Assembly (NCBI RefSeq): GCF_029210385.1
Contig: NZ_JARGDQ010000002.1
Location: 299,385 to 363,384, forward strand
DNA length: 64,000 nt
Source of the DNA: Desulfurivibrio dismutans
Lineage (GTDB): Bacteria; Desulfobacterota; Desulfobulbia; Desulfobulbales; Desulfurivibrionaceae
Direction: 5' to 3'
Below, in pieces: positions 24,964-33,916 of the stretch. Each line of letters starts with the position of its first letter. Within the stretch, counting starts at the first letter, position 1. The notes beneath the pieces were generated by a model, which saw nothing but the letters and a program-made list of their open reading frames with translations, had not been told where the DNA came from and did no database searches. Made by a program: the position numbers and the translations under genes.

Positions 24964-25881
24964 TCACGCCCGGCGACCTCGCCGGGCCCGGGATTTTTTC
25001 TTTTGCTGCCGGGCCCGAGTCGGTTTTTCGGGTTTGCCGGAACCGCCTTCGTCGGCGGTTCTTTTGATTAAGCGCTTGCCGGGCACCGCATTTTGCGCCG
25101 CCTGGTAAGCGCTTATTTTTTTGCTGGCCTCAGACGGTTGTGACCGAGCCAGCAACCGGCGCGCGCCGGCATACAGCAGGGCGTAAAAGAGCAGGGCCAG
25201 GGCAGTCCAGAGGGCGGCGATGGCGGCAAAGATTTGGGGGGCCTTCATGGTGGTGGTCATCAGTGAGTCCTGGTAGTAAAAAAACCAGGGATAATCGGGC
25301 GGAAAAACCCACTCGTGCAACCGGTCGAAAATCTCCTGGGGCCCCTGCCACCACAAAAGCAGCCCGCCGGCGCCCAGCAAGAGCAGCCAGGCCAGAGCAA
25401 CACCGCCCGGCGGAGGCAAAGACAACCGCCGCCACCACAGCAGCAGGCCCAGCAGCAGGGCCGCTGCGGTAAACCACCAGCCGGCGGCGGTCAGCGCCGC
25501 CACCAGCCTTTCCACGTCTTTGAGATGGCCGACCTCCTCGGCCCGCAGGAATTTTCCCAACTCCTGGCCCGTAGCGTCATGGTACACCGCTTCGGCCAGC
25601 GGCTCATCCTGGCCCTGAATGGCCCGGGCAATCAGGCCGAAAAGCCGGCGGTGTTCCGCCGGCGTGGTAACCGCGAAATCCGCCCGCCCCTGCCGGTTTT
25701 GCGGGGCATAATGGGCGATATGGTCCTCAATGGCCAGTATCCGGTACCAGACGGGATAAAGAAAATCCACCCGCGCCAGCAAAAGCCAGCCCAGCAGCAA
25801 AGCCACCGGCAGCAGACACCCGGCCAGCAGCCAGCCGGGCAGGGTCCGCCATCGCTCAAAGTTAAGGGTAAAGAAAGCCAT
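24964..25881 (-). CDS. DUF1461-like integral membrane protein
   Basis: The 305-residue product begins MAFFTLNFERWRTLPGW with AAGGA 6 nt upstream (the frame is open to 25908). Membrane helices are at about 17-38, 135-160, 172-190 and 225-250. A loop has RLHEWVFPPDYPWFFYYQDSL, resembling the HE(I/V)FFP..NW signature of the DUF1461 (TIGR01906-type) family. Function is unknown. The C-terminal 50 residues are strongly basic (ending RARQQKKKSRARRGRRA) and probably cytoplasmic. Its 3' end faces flgM with only 16 bp between. Confidence 0.6.
   Translation of the reverse strand: MAFFTLNFERWRTLPGWLLAGCLLPVALLLGWLLLARVDFLYPVWYRILAIEDHIAHYAPQNRQGRADFAVTTPAEHRRLFGLIARAIQGQDEPLAEAVYHDATGQELGKFLRAEEVGHLKDVERLVAALTAAGWWFTAAALLLGLLLWWRRLSLPPPGGVALAWLLLLGAGGLLLWWQGPQEIFDRLHEWVFPPDYPWFFYYQDSLMTTTMKAPQIFAAIAALWTALALLFYALLYAGARRLLARSQPSEASKKISAYQAAQNAVPGKRLIKRTADEGGSGKPEKPTRARQQKKKSRARRGRRA
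24968..24999 (+). terminator. Possible intrinsic terminator of flgM
   Basis: GCCCGGCG-ACCT-CGCCGGGC is a strong hairpin 20 bp after the flgM stop, but the T-run begins 6 bp after the stem. It lies inside the 3' end of the convergent membrane protein gene. Confidence 0.4.
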
Positions 25882-25935
25882 AATCCTTGAATAACCTACA
25901 CAAACCAAAAATTAACAAAAGCGCCCGCAAAAGGT

Positions 25936-26041
25936 AAAACTTGCCGCAGTGCCGCAGATTGCGGCAAGCGGGACGGCGCCGCGTACCCCAGGTACGCAAG
26001 TCGTCCCGATCGCCGCAAGCTGCGGTGCTGCGGCAAGTTTT
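25936..26041 (-). repeat. Dispersed long palindrome, copy D, at the hisD stop codon
   Basis: This 106-bp inverted repeat is bounded by AAAACTTGCCGCAG and CTGCGGCAAGTTTT. Its reverse complement has the same core as copy A (CTTGCGGCGATCGG, CGACTTGCGTAC, GTACGCGGCGCCG). Where copy A has GGCCCG/CGGGCC, this copy has GGGACG/CGTCCC, so both arms changed together. The last base of the hisD TGA (26041) is the first base of the element. Confidence 0.9.
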
Positions 26042-27342
26042 CAGGTGCGGAGCGTGGCGGAGCGGGCGTGCCCCGTCAGTCCTTCCAGCCGAGCCAGGCG
26101 GTCGATGGCCTTCTGGTCGGCCAGCAGGGCCTGCTTGCTGTAGCTGATCAGGCTGGATTTCTTGACAAAGGTCTCCACCCCCAGGGCCGAGGAGAACCGG
26201 GCCGTGCCCATGGTGGGCAGCACGTGGTTGGGGCCGGCCAGGTAGTCGCCGACCGACTCCGGGGTGTATTTGCCCAGGAAAATGGCCCCGGCATGGCGTA
26301 CCTTGGGCAGCCAGGCAAAGGGGTCGGCGATCATCAGTTCCAGGTGCTCGGGGGCCAGCCGGTTGGCCAGTTCCATGGCCTCGTCGAGATCGGCCGCCAC
26401 CAGCAGGGCACCCCGCTCGGCCAGGGAGCGGGCGGCGATTTCCCGGCGTTCCAGTTGCGGCAGCTGTTCGGCCACGGCGGCGGCAATTTGGCCCGCCATC
26501 GCCTGGTCGGTGCAGATGCACAGGGCCAGGGCCTGGGGGTCGTGTTCGGCCTGGGCCAGCAGGTCGGCGGCCACGTAAGCGGGTTCGGCGGTGTGGTCGG
26601 CCACCACCAGCACCTCGCTGGGGCCGGCGATCATGTCGATGCGCACCCGGCCGGAAACCTGGCGCTTGGCCTCGGTGACATACTGGTTGCCCGGGCCCAC
26701 AATCACATCCACCGGGGCGATGCTCTCGGTGCCGTAGGCCAGGGCGGCGATGGCCCAGGCGCTGCCCGCCTTGTAAATCTCGGTGATGCCGATTTCCCGG
26801 GCGGCGGCCAGCAGGGCGGGGTTGACCTTGCCTTCGGCATTCGGTGGGGTCAGCATCACCCGGCGCTTGACCCCGGCAATCCCGGCGGGAATGCCGTTCA
26901 TCAGCACCGAGGAGACCAACGGCGTGCTGCCGCCCTGGCCGCCGGGCACATAGAGGCCGGCGCTATCCACCGGGATCACCAGGCGGCCGGTAATCACCCC
27001 GTCTTCCCGGGTTTCGATCCAGGACTGCTCCCGTTCCCGTTCGTGAAACTGGCGGATGCGTTTTTCCGCCCGCCGCAGATGCCCCAGCAGTTCCCGGTCT
27101 ACCTGGCGGCAGGCCTCATCAATCTCCGCCTCGCTGACCCGCAGTTGGCCAAGTTCGAAAGCGGGCGAGTCGAAGCGGCGGGTGTATTCCACTAGGGCGG
27201 CATCGCCCTGGTCCCGGATTTGTTGGATAATTTCGTTAACCTGGCCGCGGCATTTATCATCGGCCAGCTGAAAGCGGTCGTAAAGGGCGGCCAGGCGGGC
27301 CTGCCCGGCCTTGGAAGCGGTGCTTACGGGGGTTAAGGCCAT
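26041..27342 (-). CDS. hisD: Histidinol dehydrogenase
   Basis: The 433-residue enzyme catalyses the last two NAD-dependent oxidations of L-histidine synthesis. Typical segments are IPVDSAGLYVPGGQGGSTPLVSSVLMN, IYKAGSAWAIAALAYGT, VDVIVGPGNQYVTEAKRQVSGRVRIDMIAGPSEV (quoted here only as landmarks at about residues 150-250), the zinc-site region LAQAEHDPQ and NHVLPTMGTARFSS. Length is normal. GAGGA precedes the ATG. It follows nadE by 102 bp, so the two may be co-transcribed; no other his genes are in the window. Confidence 0.97.
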   Translation of the reverse strand: MALTPVSTASKAGQARLAALYDRFQLADDKCRGQVNEIIQQIRDQGDAALVEYTRRFDSPAFELGQLRVSEAEIDEACRQVDRELLGHLRRAEKRIRQFHEREREQSWIETREDGVITGRLVIPVDSAGLYVPGGQGGSTPLVSSVLMNGIPAGIAGVKRRVMLTPPNAEGKVNPALLAAAREIGITEIYKAGSAWAIAALAYGTESIAPVDVIVGPGNQYVTEAKRQVSGRVRIDMIAGPSEVLVVADHTAEPAYVAADLLAQAEHDPQALALCICTDQAMAGQIAAAVAEQLPQLERREIAARSLAERGALLVAADLDEAMELANRLAPEHLELMIADPFAWLPKVRHAGAIFLGKYTPESVGDYLAGPNHVLPTMGTARFSSALGVETFVKKSSLISYSKQALLADQKAIDRLARLEGLTGHARSATLRT

Positions 27343-27444
27343 GGTATTGTCCTCTTAAAAAGTTTGTGTTTCCAGCTCATTCAAAATTATTGGTTACGGC
27401 CCCCGTCCAGTCTCCATGCGATTTTGACGTTGCCCGGTGTTTCA

Positions 27445-29370
27445 TTAACGGTTGCGGGCCAGATGGTCATAGCGGGCGGTCAGGGGGTAGCGACGGCCGG
27501 TCCCGAAGGCCTTGGCGCTTACCTTTAGGCCAGGTGGCGCCTGGTGCCGCTTGTGTTCGTTGCGGTGGATGCGCTGGATCACATCGCTGACCACCGGTTC
27601 GGGAAAGCCCAGGGCGATGATCTGGGCCGCGCTGCGCTGCTCCTCCAGGTAGGCCTGGAGGATGGGGTCCAGCACTTCGTAGGGCGGCAGGTCGTCGTCG
27701 TCCCGCTGGTCGGGGGCCAGTTCGGCGCTGGGGGGGCGCTCGATGGTGCGTCGGGGGATGATTTCCTGTTCCCGGTTGACCAGGGCCGCCAGGCGGTAGA
27801 CCATGGTCTTGGGCACGTCGGCCAGCACCGCCAGGGCGCCGCACATGTCGCCATACAGGGTGCAGTAGCCCACCGCCAGCTCCGACTTATTGCCGGTGCT
27901 CAGCAGCAGTCGGCCGCTGCGGTTGCTCTCCGCCATCAGCAGGTTGCCCCGGATGCGGGCCTGCAGGTTTTGCTCCACCAGGCCGGGTAGCGGCTCGTTG
28001 CCGGTCAGCGGGGCCAGGGCCGGACGGTAGGCGGCCAGCACCTGGTCGATGGGCAGCACCGCATACCCCAGGCCCAGGTTGGCGGCCAGGGCCCGGGCAT
28101 CTTCCTGGCTGGCGGCCGCCGAGTAAGCTGACGGCAGGGCCAGCCCCAGCACCTTGGCCCCCCCCAGGGCCCGGGCGGCGATCACCGCCGTCAGGGCCGA
28201 GTCCAGCCCCCCGGAAAGGCCGAGAATTACCTTGGAAAAGCCGCACTTGCGGACAAAATCGCCGGTGCCCAGGACCAGGGCGGCCATGATTTCGGCGGCT
28301 TCCGGGTCATGGTCGGCGCCGGGCAGCGCGGCGCCGGCATCTCCCGGCTCGATGATGGTTGTCGTTTGTCCGCCGGCAATGTTTTCCCGCCGGTCACCGC
28401 TGTCAGTTGCTGCCGTTTCTTGGCAAGCGCCATGGTTAGGCGCCATGGTGTTTGCGGTTGCCGGAGCGGCGACCGGGGTGGTGGCACCATCACCGTTTTC
28501 GCCCCCCGGGCCCGTTTGGGGCAGCGAAAAAATCTGCAAATCTTCTCGGAACCGGGTCGCCCGGCAGGCCACTTGGCCGTCGGCGCCCACTACCAGGCTG
28601 TCACCGGCAAAGATCAGGGAATCCTGCCCCCCCACCTGGTTGACAAAAACCAGCGGGATTCGGTAGCGGCGGCAGATAGCCTGGAAAATTTGTTCCCGCC
28701 GGGCCGTTTTACCGCTTTCAAAAGGAGAGGCGGCAATATTGAGCAGCAGGTCCGCCGGGGGGCTGGTGGTGCCGGTGGCCTCTTCCGACGGCCCCAGCAA
28801 TTCGGCCACCGGGTCATGGTGATAGGGCCGGCGTGATTGTTCAGCCGGCCCGGCCGTCTGCCGGGTTAACGGGTCATCAACGGCAACGGGCCGGCTGGGG
28901 GGGAGGGCAAGGTGGTTCCAGACATCCTCGCAGATGGTAATGGCCAGGCGCCGCCCCCGGAAGGTATGGATTTCCCCCGGTGGCCCGGGCTCGAAATAGC
29001 GGCTTTCATCGAAGACGTCGTAGTTGGGCAGCAACCGCTTGCCGGCGGTGGCCAGGATCTCGCCGTCGGCAAAGAGCAACGCCGCGTTGTGCAGCGGCTT
29101 GCCGGCGGCGGGATTGGGCAGCAGGGTGCCACAAAGCACCCCGATGCCCCTGATTTCCGCCAGCAGCCGCGCCATGGCCCGCTCATGGGCGGCCAGGAAG
29201 GGCGGTCTTTCCAGCAGGTCTTCCGGGGGGTAGCCGCAGGCCGCCAGCTCCGGCAGTACGGCCAGCTCGCAGCCCAGTTCGGCGGCCTGGCGGCAGCGCT
29301 TGATGATGAGGTCGGTGTTGTGCCGGAAGTCACCGATCCGCGGGTTGATTTGTATCAGGGCCAGCTTCAT
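27445..29370 (-). CDS. nadE: Glutamine-dependent NAD+ synthetase, with low-complexity linker
   Basis: The 641-residue enzyme makes NAD+ from deamido-NAD+. The N-terminal nitrilase-type glutaminase (starting MKLALIQINPRIGDFRHN) has Glu in LPELAACGYPPEDLL, Lys in GKRLLPNYDVFDE and the nucleophile Cys in ITICEDVWNH. The C-terminal synthetase has the PP-loop LGLSGGLDSALTAV, STGNKSELAVGYCTLYGDM and PPSAELAPDQRDDDDLPPY. A linker of about 75 residues rich in Ala, Gly, Thr and Pro lies between the domains (about 28290-28525), so the protein is longer than most relatives (about 540). The start was moved from upstream GTG/ATG options to ATG 29370, the family start. Confidence 0.95.
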   Translation of the reverse strand: MKLALIQINPRIGDFRHNTDLIIKRCRQAAELGCELAVLPELAACGYPPEDLLERPPFLAAHERAMARLLAEIRGIGVLCGTLLPNPAAGKPLHNAALLFADGEILATAGKRLLPNYDVFDESRYFEPGPPGEIHTFRGRRLAITICEDVWNHLALPPSRPVAVDDPLTRQTAGPAEQSRRPYHHDPVAELLGPSEEATGTTSPPADLLLNIAASPFESGKTARREQIFQAICRRYRIPLVFVNQVGGQDSLIFAGDSLVVGADGQVACRATRFREDLQIFSLPQTGPGGENGDGATTPVAAPATANTMAPNHGACQETAATDSGDRRENIAGGQTTTIIEPGDAGAALPGADHDPEAAEIMAALVLGTGDFVRKCGFSKVILGLSGGLDSALTAVIAARALGGAKVLGLALPSAYSAAASQEDARALAANLGLGYAVLPIDQVLAAYRPALAPLTGNEPLPGLVEQNLQARIRGNLLMAESNRSGRLLLSTGNKSELAVGYCTLYGDMCGALAVLADVPKTMVYRLAALVNREQEIIPRRTIERPPSAELAPDQRDDDDLPPYEVLDPILQAYLEEQRSAAQIIALGFPEPVVSDVIQRIHRNEHKRHQAPPGLKVSAKAFGTGRRYPLTARYDHLARNR

Positions 29371-29374
29371 GTCC

Positions 29375-29468
29375 GGCAACATAGCATAATTTGTTGCCCC
29401 AGACCAGTATCTTGCCGGGTCTTGTTGGCATCTCGCGCTCTGTTGCCACAACCATTAGCATTGGCAAC
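29375..29468. promoter_or_regulatory. Paired GGCAAC/GTTGCC palindromes upstream of nadE
   Basis: GGCAAC-N12-GTTGCC (29375-29398) lies immediately before the nadE ATG, and GTTGCC-N15-GGCAAC (29442-29468) about 45 bp further. The proximal one can fold in the mRNA leader. They could be operators or a leader hairpin; no regulator is identified. Confidence 0.4.
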
Positions 29469-29491
29469 CCTTATCAAAATTGTCATTTTTC

Positions 29492-29625
29492 GTAACTGTC
29501 CAACAGCACCCCATTTTGCGGCGATCAGGTCGGCTTTAGTGCCTGATGTACGCCACGTCGACTTGGCTTACCGTAACCCGGGGCATTGCTGAACAGTTAC
29601 GTGCCAGAATGATCTGGATAGTTAC
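29492..29625 (+). repeat. Dispersed long palindrome, copy F
   Basis: This 134-bp element runs from GTAACTGTCCAACAGCACCC to GAATGATCTGGATAGTTAC. It is the same length as, and collinear with, the reverse complement of copy B. Unlike most copies it lies in a divergent region, between nadE (leftward) and the radical-SAM gene (rightward), not at a stop codon. Confidence 0.9.
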
Positions 29626-29633
29626 CATTTTTC

Positions 29634-29661
29634 TTGCAAAATCCTGGTGAACGGCTAAATT
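29634..29661 (+). promoter_or_regulatory. Candidate sigma-70 promoter for the heme cluster
   Basis: TTGCAA (29634-29639), 16-bp spacer, TAAATT (29656-29661), 55 bp before the radical-SAM start codon and just outside repeat copy F. Confidence 0.45.
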
Positions 29662-29715
29662 TGCAGTCTTGCGGTCACCTGTGTCTGATCAAAGAATTTT
29701 GAACCAAGGAACACC

Positions 29716-30774
29716 ATGGAATTCACACCCAAATGGTTGGCCTGGGAAATCACCCGGCGTTGCAACCTGAAATGCGTTCACTGTCGCTCCTCCTCCGAGC
29801 TTGAGGCCAAGGAGCATCCCGACTTCAGCTTTAACGAAGCCAAGCGCATCCTGGATGATATCGCCTCCTATGCCTCCCCGGTGGTGGTGCTTTCCGGCGG
29901 CGAGCCGCTGCTGCGCGACGACGTCTTCGAGATAGCCGCCTACGGCACCGGCAAGGGGCTGCGGATGTGCCTGGCCACCAACGGCACCCTGGTTACCGAC
30001 GAGGTCTGCCGTCGTCTGAAAGAGGCGGGCATCCGCATGGTCTCCCTGAGCCTGGACGGGGCCGACGCCAAGGTGCATGACAACTTTCGCAACCAGCCCG
30101 GGGCCTTCGACGGCACCATTAACGCCGCCCGGCTTTTCAGGGAGTACGATATTCCTTTTCTGATCAACTCCTCTTTCACCAAGCGCAACCAGACCGAGAT
30201 TCCCAAGGTTTACCGGCTGGCCAAGGAGATGGGGGCCAAGGCCTGGTACATGTTCATGATCGTACCCACCGGTCGGGGCGAGGATATCATGGCCGAGCTG
30301 ATCAGCCCGGAGGAGTACGAGGAACTGCTGGAATGGCACTACCAGATGGAGAAGCAGGAAGACGAACTGCTGGTCCGCCCCACCTGCGCCCCCCACTATT
30401 ACCGGGTGGTGCGGCAGAAGGCCAAGGAAGAGGGCGAGAAGTTCCAACAGCGCACCCTGCAGTTTTCCACCGGCGGCTCCAAGGGCTGCCTGGCCGGTCA
30501 GCTTATCGCCCTGATCGACGTGGATGGCAATGTTTTGCCCTGCAGTTATTTTCCCCTGGCCGCCGGCAACCTACGGCAGCAGTCGTTTCAGGATGTCTGG
30601 GAGAACTCGAAGCTGTTCAAGGATATGCGTGATTTTAAAGGCTACAAGGGGCGCTGCGGCAGTTGCGAGTACGTCAACGTCTGCGGCGGCTGCCGGGCTC
30701 GGGCCTATGCGGTCAGCGGCGACTACCTGGCCGAGGAGCCCTTTTGCAGTCATCAGCCCCTGAAGATGGCGTAA
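29716..30774 (+). CDS. AhbD-like radical SAM protein (putative heme b synthase)
   Basis: The 352-residue protein has an N-terminal radical-SAM core with cluster motif [21 protein letters not shown] and [18 protein letters not shown]-terminal SPASM-like auxiliary cluster region carries CSYFPLAAG and [19 protein letters not shown], followed by [10 protein letters not shown]. This C-terminus is characteristic of the AhbD/NirJ group. AhbD converts Fe-coproporphyrin III to heme by two radical decarboxylations in the siroheme-dependent pathway of sulfate reducers. Linkage to hemE and hemH supports a tetrapyrrole role. NirJ-like or peptide-modifying relatives remain possible. Confidence 0.75.
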   Translation: MEFTPKWLAWEITRRCNLKCVHCRSSSELEAKEHPDFSFNEAKRILDDIASYASPVVVLSGGEPLLRDDVFEIAAYGTGKGLRMCLATNGTLVTDEVCRRLKEAGIRMVSLSLDGADAKVHDNFRNQPGAFDGTINAARLFREYDIPFLINSSFTKRNQTEIPKVYRLAKEMGAKAWYMFMIVPTGRGEDIMAELISPEEYEELLEWHYQMEKQEDELLVRPTCAPHYYRVVRQKAKEEGEKFQQRTLQFSTGGSKGCLAGQLIALIDVDGNVLPCSYFPLAAGNLRQQSFQDVWENSKLFKDMRDFKGYKGRCGSCEYVNVCGGCRARAYAVSGDYLAEEPFCSHQPLKMA

Positions 30775-30779
30775 ACGCC

Positions 30780-31022
30780 GTAAATGAACAGCCGCACCCC
30801 ACCTTGTCGGCGGCTATCGCCGACTGGCCAAGCGCTGGTACTCTTTGCTGCCAAATACCGTCGCGAAAGCAAGTGGTGCTGGCAAGCTTTATCCCGCGCG
30901 GGCGATCAGCCAAGCCTACGTATACAGGTACGCGGCGCTTGGCTGCAAGACCTCATCTGGGGCACTGCTGAACGTTTACAGCCCGTTAAATCAACACCTT
31001 GTTGGCCCTGGTGAACAGTTAC
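30780..31022 (+). repeat. Expanded copy (G) of the dispersed palindrome
   Basis: The ends GTAAATGAACAGCCGCACCC (30780) and GGGGCACTGCTGAACGTTTA (30959-30978, then C) are inverted. A second GAACAGTTAC at 31013-31022 mirrors the double right end of copies B, F and I. Internal arms GGCCAAGCGC and GTACGCGGCGCTTGGC pair as well, around about 80 bp of extra sequence. It fills most of the 298-bp gap between the radical-SAM gene and hemE. Confidence 0.7.
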
Positions 31023-31072
31023 AAACGCTCCGCAGAACGATCAATCGCCAACCCAAAAAACAGGAACCACTT

Positions 31073-32110
31073 ATGAACACTACTTTCTTGAAGGCCTGCC
31101 GCGGTGAACCCGTTGATTACACCCCGGTGTGGATGATGCGCCAGGCCGGCCGTTATCTGCCGGAATACCATACGGTACGCCGCCAATACACCTTCCTGGA
31201 GATGTGCAAAACCCCCGAGGCCGCCGCCGAGGTGACCATTCAGCCGGTGGACCTGATCGGGGTGGATGCCGCCATTTTATTTTCCGACATCCTGGTGATC
31301 CCCGAGGCCATGGGGGCGCCCCTGGAGTTCCAGGAACAGCGCGGCCCGGTTTTCCCCGAGCCGGTGCGGGACCAGGCGGCGGTGGATCGCCTGATTGTCC
31401 CCGACCCCGAGGACAAGCTGGGCTATGTCATGGCCACCATCCGCCTGCTGCGCCGGGAACTGGCCACCAAGGTGCCGCTGATCGGCTTTGCCGGCGCGCC
31501 CTTCACCAACGCCACCTACATGATCGAAGGCGGTTCCAGCAAGAATTTCTTTCTCACCAAAAAGATGATGTACACGGCGCCTGAGCTGTACGGCCAGCTG
31601 CTGGACAAGATCACCGAAAGTACCATCCTTTACCTTAAGGCCCAGGCGGCGGCCGGGGCCCAGGCCCTGCAGATCTTCGATTCCTGGGCCGGGGTGCTGG
31701 CGCCCCGGGATTTTGCCGAGTTCGCCCTGCCGTACGTCAAGCGAATCATCACCGCTCTCAAGGAAGGGGGGGTTGAGGTGCCGTTGATCTACTTTGCCAA
31801 CAACGGCGCCACCCTGCTCGAACAGAGCAAGACCGTGGGGGCCGACGTGCTGGGGCTGGACTGGCGGATCAACCTGGATGAGGCGGCTAAAATCGTCGGC
31901 CCCGGCATTGCCCTCCAGGGCAACCTGGACCCCTGCGCCCTGCTGTTGCCCCACGACAAGCTGGAAGAGCGAGTGGCCCGGATTCTGGAGCAGGGTAAGG
32001 CGGCCCACGGCCATATCTTCAACCTGGGCCATGGCATTCTCCCCGAGATTCCGCCGGCCCAGGCCAAGTTCATGGTGGACGCGGTTCACCGCTTGAGCCG
32101 CAGGGCCTGA
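31073..32110 (+). CDS. hemE: Uroporphyrinogen decarboxylase
   Basis: The 345-residue enzyme decarboxylates uroporphyrinogen III to coproporphyrinogen III. It has the signature [10 protein letters not shown], then [41 protein letters not shown], and [13 protein letters not shown]. Length is normal. The frame is open upstream to 30845, but that stretch lies in repeat G; ATG 31073 has AGGA 7 nt upstream and gives the family N-terminus. It lies in a cluster with an AhbD-like gene and hemH. Confidence 0.97.
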   Translation: MNTTFLKACRGEPVDYTPVWMMRQAGRYLPEYHTVRRQYTFLEMCKTPEAAAEVTIQPVDLIGVDAAILFSDILVIPEAMGAPLEFQEQRGPVFPEPVRDQAAVDRLIVPDPEDKLGYVMATIRLLRRELATKVPLIGFAGAPFTNATYMIEGGSSKNFFLTKKMMYTAPELYGQLLDKITESTILYLKAQAAAGAQALQIFDSWAGVLAPRDFAEFALPYVKRIITALKEGGVEVPLIYFANNGATLLEQSKTVGADVLGLDWRINLDEAAKIVGPGIALQGNLDPCALLLPHDKLEERVARILEQGKAAHGHIFNLGHGILPEIPPAQAKFMVDAVHRLSRRA

Positions 32111-32123
32111 GACCCGGAAGGTT

Positions 32124-32699
32124 ATGATTCCCGATCAGGCCGCCTGTTTACGGCTGATGGATCAGTACCGGATGCCACCCCATATCCGTGCCCATTCGCT
32201 GTTGGTGGCCCGGGTGGCTGAATGCCTCGCCCGGGCTCTGGTGGCGCGTGGTGAGCCGATCCGGGTGGAGTTGGTGGTGGCCGGAGCTTTACTGCACGAC
32301 CTTGCCAAGGTTTTGTGCCTGGATGGCGACTGTTCCCACGCCGAACTGGGCGCCGAGCTTTGCCGGGAGCATGGTTACGAGGAACTGGTGCCCCTGGTAA
32401 TGGAACATGTGCATCTGCGGGACGGGTTTACCGGGAGGTGCGGGGAGCGGGAAATCGTTTTTTACGCCGATAAGCGGGTCAACCATGATCGGCTGGTGAG
32501 CCTGGAAGAACGGCGTAACGACGTGATTCGCCGTTACGCTCCCCGGGATAAGGAACGGCAGGCACAGATCTGGCAGAACTTTGACCTTTGCCGCCGGCTG
32601 GAAGAGCATCTCTTTGCCCGGTTGGCGATGGCGCCGGATGAACTGGGTGATTGCCTGGCCGTTGACGGGGTTTTGGAAATTGCGGCTGTTCAGGCTTGA
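32124..32699 (+). CDS. HD domain phosphohydrolase-like protein
   Basis: The 191-residue protein has an HD metal-site pattern: RAHSLLVARVAECLARAL, then GALLHDLAK (the HD pair) and a downstream EHVHLRDGF with DKRVNHDRLVSLEERR. Such proteins hydrolyse nucleotides or related phosphoesters; the substrate here is unknown. It starts 13 bp after hemE and is probably co-transcribed with it. An HD protein between hemE and hemH has no obvious pathway role. Confidence 0.8.
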   Translation: MIPDQAACLRLMDQYRMPPHIRAHSLLVARVAECLARALVARGEPIRVELVVAGALLHDLAKVLCLDGDCSHAELGAELCREHGYEELVPLVMEHVHLRDGFTGRCGEREIVFYADKRVNHDRLVSLEERRNDVIRRYAPRDKERQAQIWQNFDLCRRLEEHLFARLAMAPDELGDCLAVDGVLEIAAVQA

Positions 32700-32806
32700 G
32701 GGGACCGGTCGGCTGAAAGTTATCGCCCGTTAATCGTGGTCGCATTGCGCCCTAGGATGACGGCGGTGGCAATTAAACCAGGCCTTGGTGAGGGGAGTGG
32801 CGTGCA

Positions 32807-33844
32807 ATGATCAGTAACCGGGAAAACACCCAAGCTCCGTCAGGGAGCGGTGAGTCGCCTCAGGCTGCGGCGGGGACGGGGACGTTGGGGGTGGTGCTGC
32901 TCAATATGGGCGGGCCGGAGGCCCTGGATGAGGTCGAGCCATTTTTGCTCAACCTCTTTGCCGATCGGGAGATCATCCGGCTGGGACCCTGGGCCTGGCT
33001 GCAAAAAATAATTGCCCGCCGGATCGTCCACAAAAGGGCCCCCAAAAGCCGTGAGGCCTACCGTCTGATCGGCGGCAGCTCCCCGTTGGCGCGTATCTCC
33101 GCCGATCAAGGGCGGGCCCTCGCCTCTCGACTGGCCGGCGAGGGCGACTATATGGTACGCTGCGCCATGCGCTACTGGCATCCGCTGGCCGCCGAAACCC
33201 TGGCGGAATTTGCCCGGGCCGGGGTTTCCCGGCTGCTGGCCCTGCCCCTTTACCCCCATTTTTCCCGGGCCACCACCGGCTCTTCCTTTAACGACCTTAA
33301 ACGCAGTGCCGCCGAATTTGATTTCCCCTTCACCATCCAACTGGTTGAGTCCTGGCCCGACCAGCCCGACTACCTCCGGGCCTTGGCCGCCACCATAGCC
33401 GAGGGGGCGGACGGCTTCAACGGGGAGGCGTTCACCGTCCTCTACAGCGCCCACAGTCTGCCGGTGAGCTTCATCGAAGCGGGCGACCCTTACCTGGGAC
33501 ACGTCAAACGGACCATTGCCGCCCTCAGGCAGCTCACCGGCCACGGCGGTCGACTCAGTTTCCAGAGCCGCAGCGGTCCGGTGCGCTGGCTGGAGCCCTC
33601 CACTCCGGACATGCTCAAGCAACTGGCGGCCGAGAAGGTCAAAAACGTCCTCATGGTTCCCATCAGCTTCATCTCCGATCACGTGGAAACCCTCTATGAA
33701 ATCGACATCCAGTACCGGGAATTGGCCCGGAGTCTGGGCATCCGCCTGGTTCGCCCCCCGGCCCTGAACACCCACCCCGACCTTATCGAAGCCCTCGCCC
33801 AACTTGTTCTGAGCGCCCAACCAAAGCAAGCACCCAAGGCGTAG
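32807..33844 (+). CDS. hemH: Ferrochelatase (protoporphyrin or coproporphyrin type)
   Basis: The 345-residue protein has GVVLLNMGGPEALDEVEPFL near the N-terminus (after a 24-residue polar leader), LPLYPHFSRATTGSS, the catalytic-His motif LYSAHSLPVSFIEAGDPY and ISFISDHVETLYEIDIQY with the Glu partner. It inserts Fe(II) into a porphyrin. Sequence alone does not tell whether the substrate is protoporphyrin IX or coproporphyrin III, which matters given the AhbD-like neighbour. It is separated from the HD gene by 107 bp and faces rodA across a hairpin. Confidence 0.93.
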   Translation: MISNRENTQAPSGSGESPQAAAGTGTLGVVLLNMGGPEALDEVEPFLLNLFADREIIRLGPWAWLQKIIARRIVHKRAPKSREAYRLIGGSSPLARISADQGRALASRLAGEGDYMVRCAMRYWHPLAAETLAEFARAGVSRLLALPLYPHFSRATTGSSFNDLKRSAAEFDFPFTIQLVESWPDQPDYLRALAATIAEGADGFNGEAFTVLYSAHSLPVSFIEAGDPYLGHVKRTIAALRQLTGHGGRLSFQSRSGPVRWLEPSTPDMLKQLAAEKVKNVLMVPISFISDHVETLYEIDIQYRELARSLGIRLVRPPALNTHPDLIEALAQLVLSAQPKQAPKA

Positions 33845-33916
33845 GCGCCTACGGGACAAACCCGGTGGTTGGTTCCCGCTGAGAAGTTGATTGGCATATA
33901 TGCGCCAGCGAAAAAG

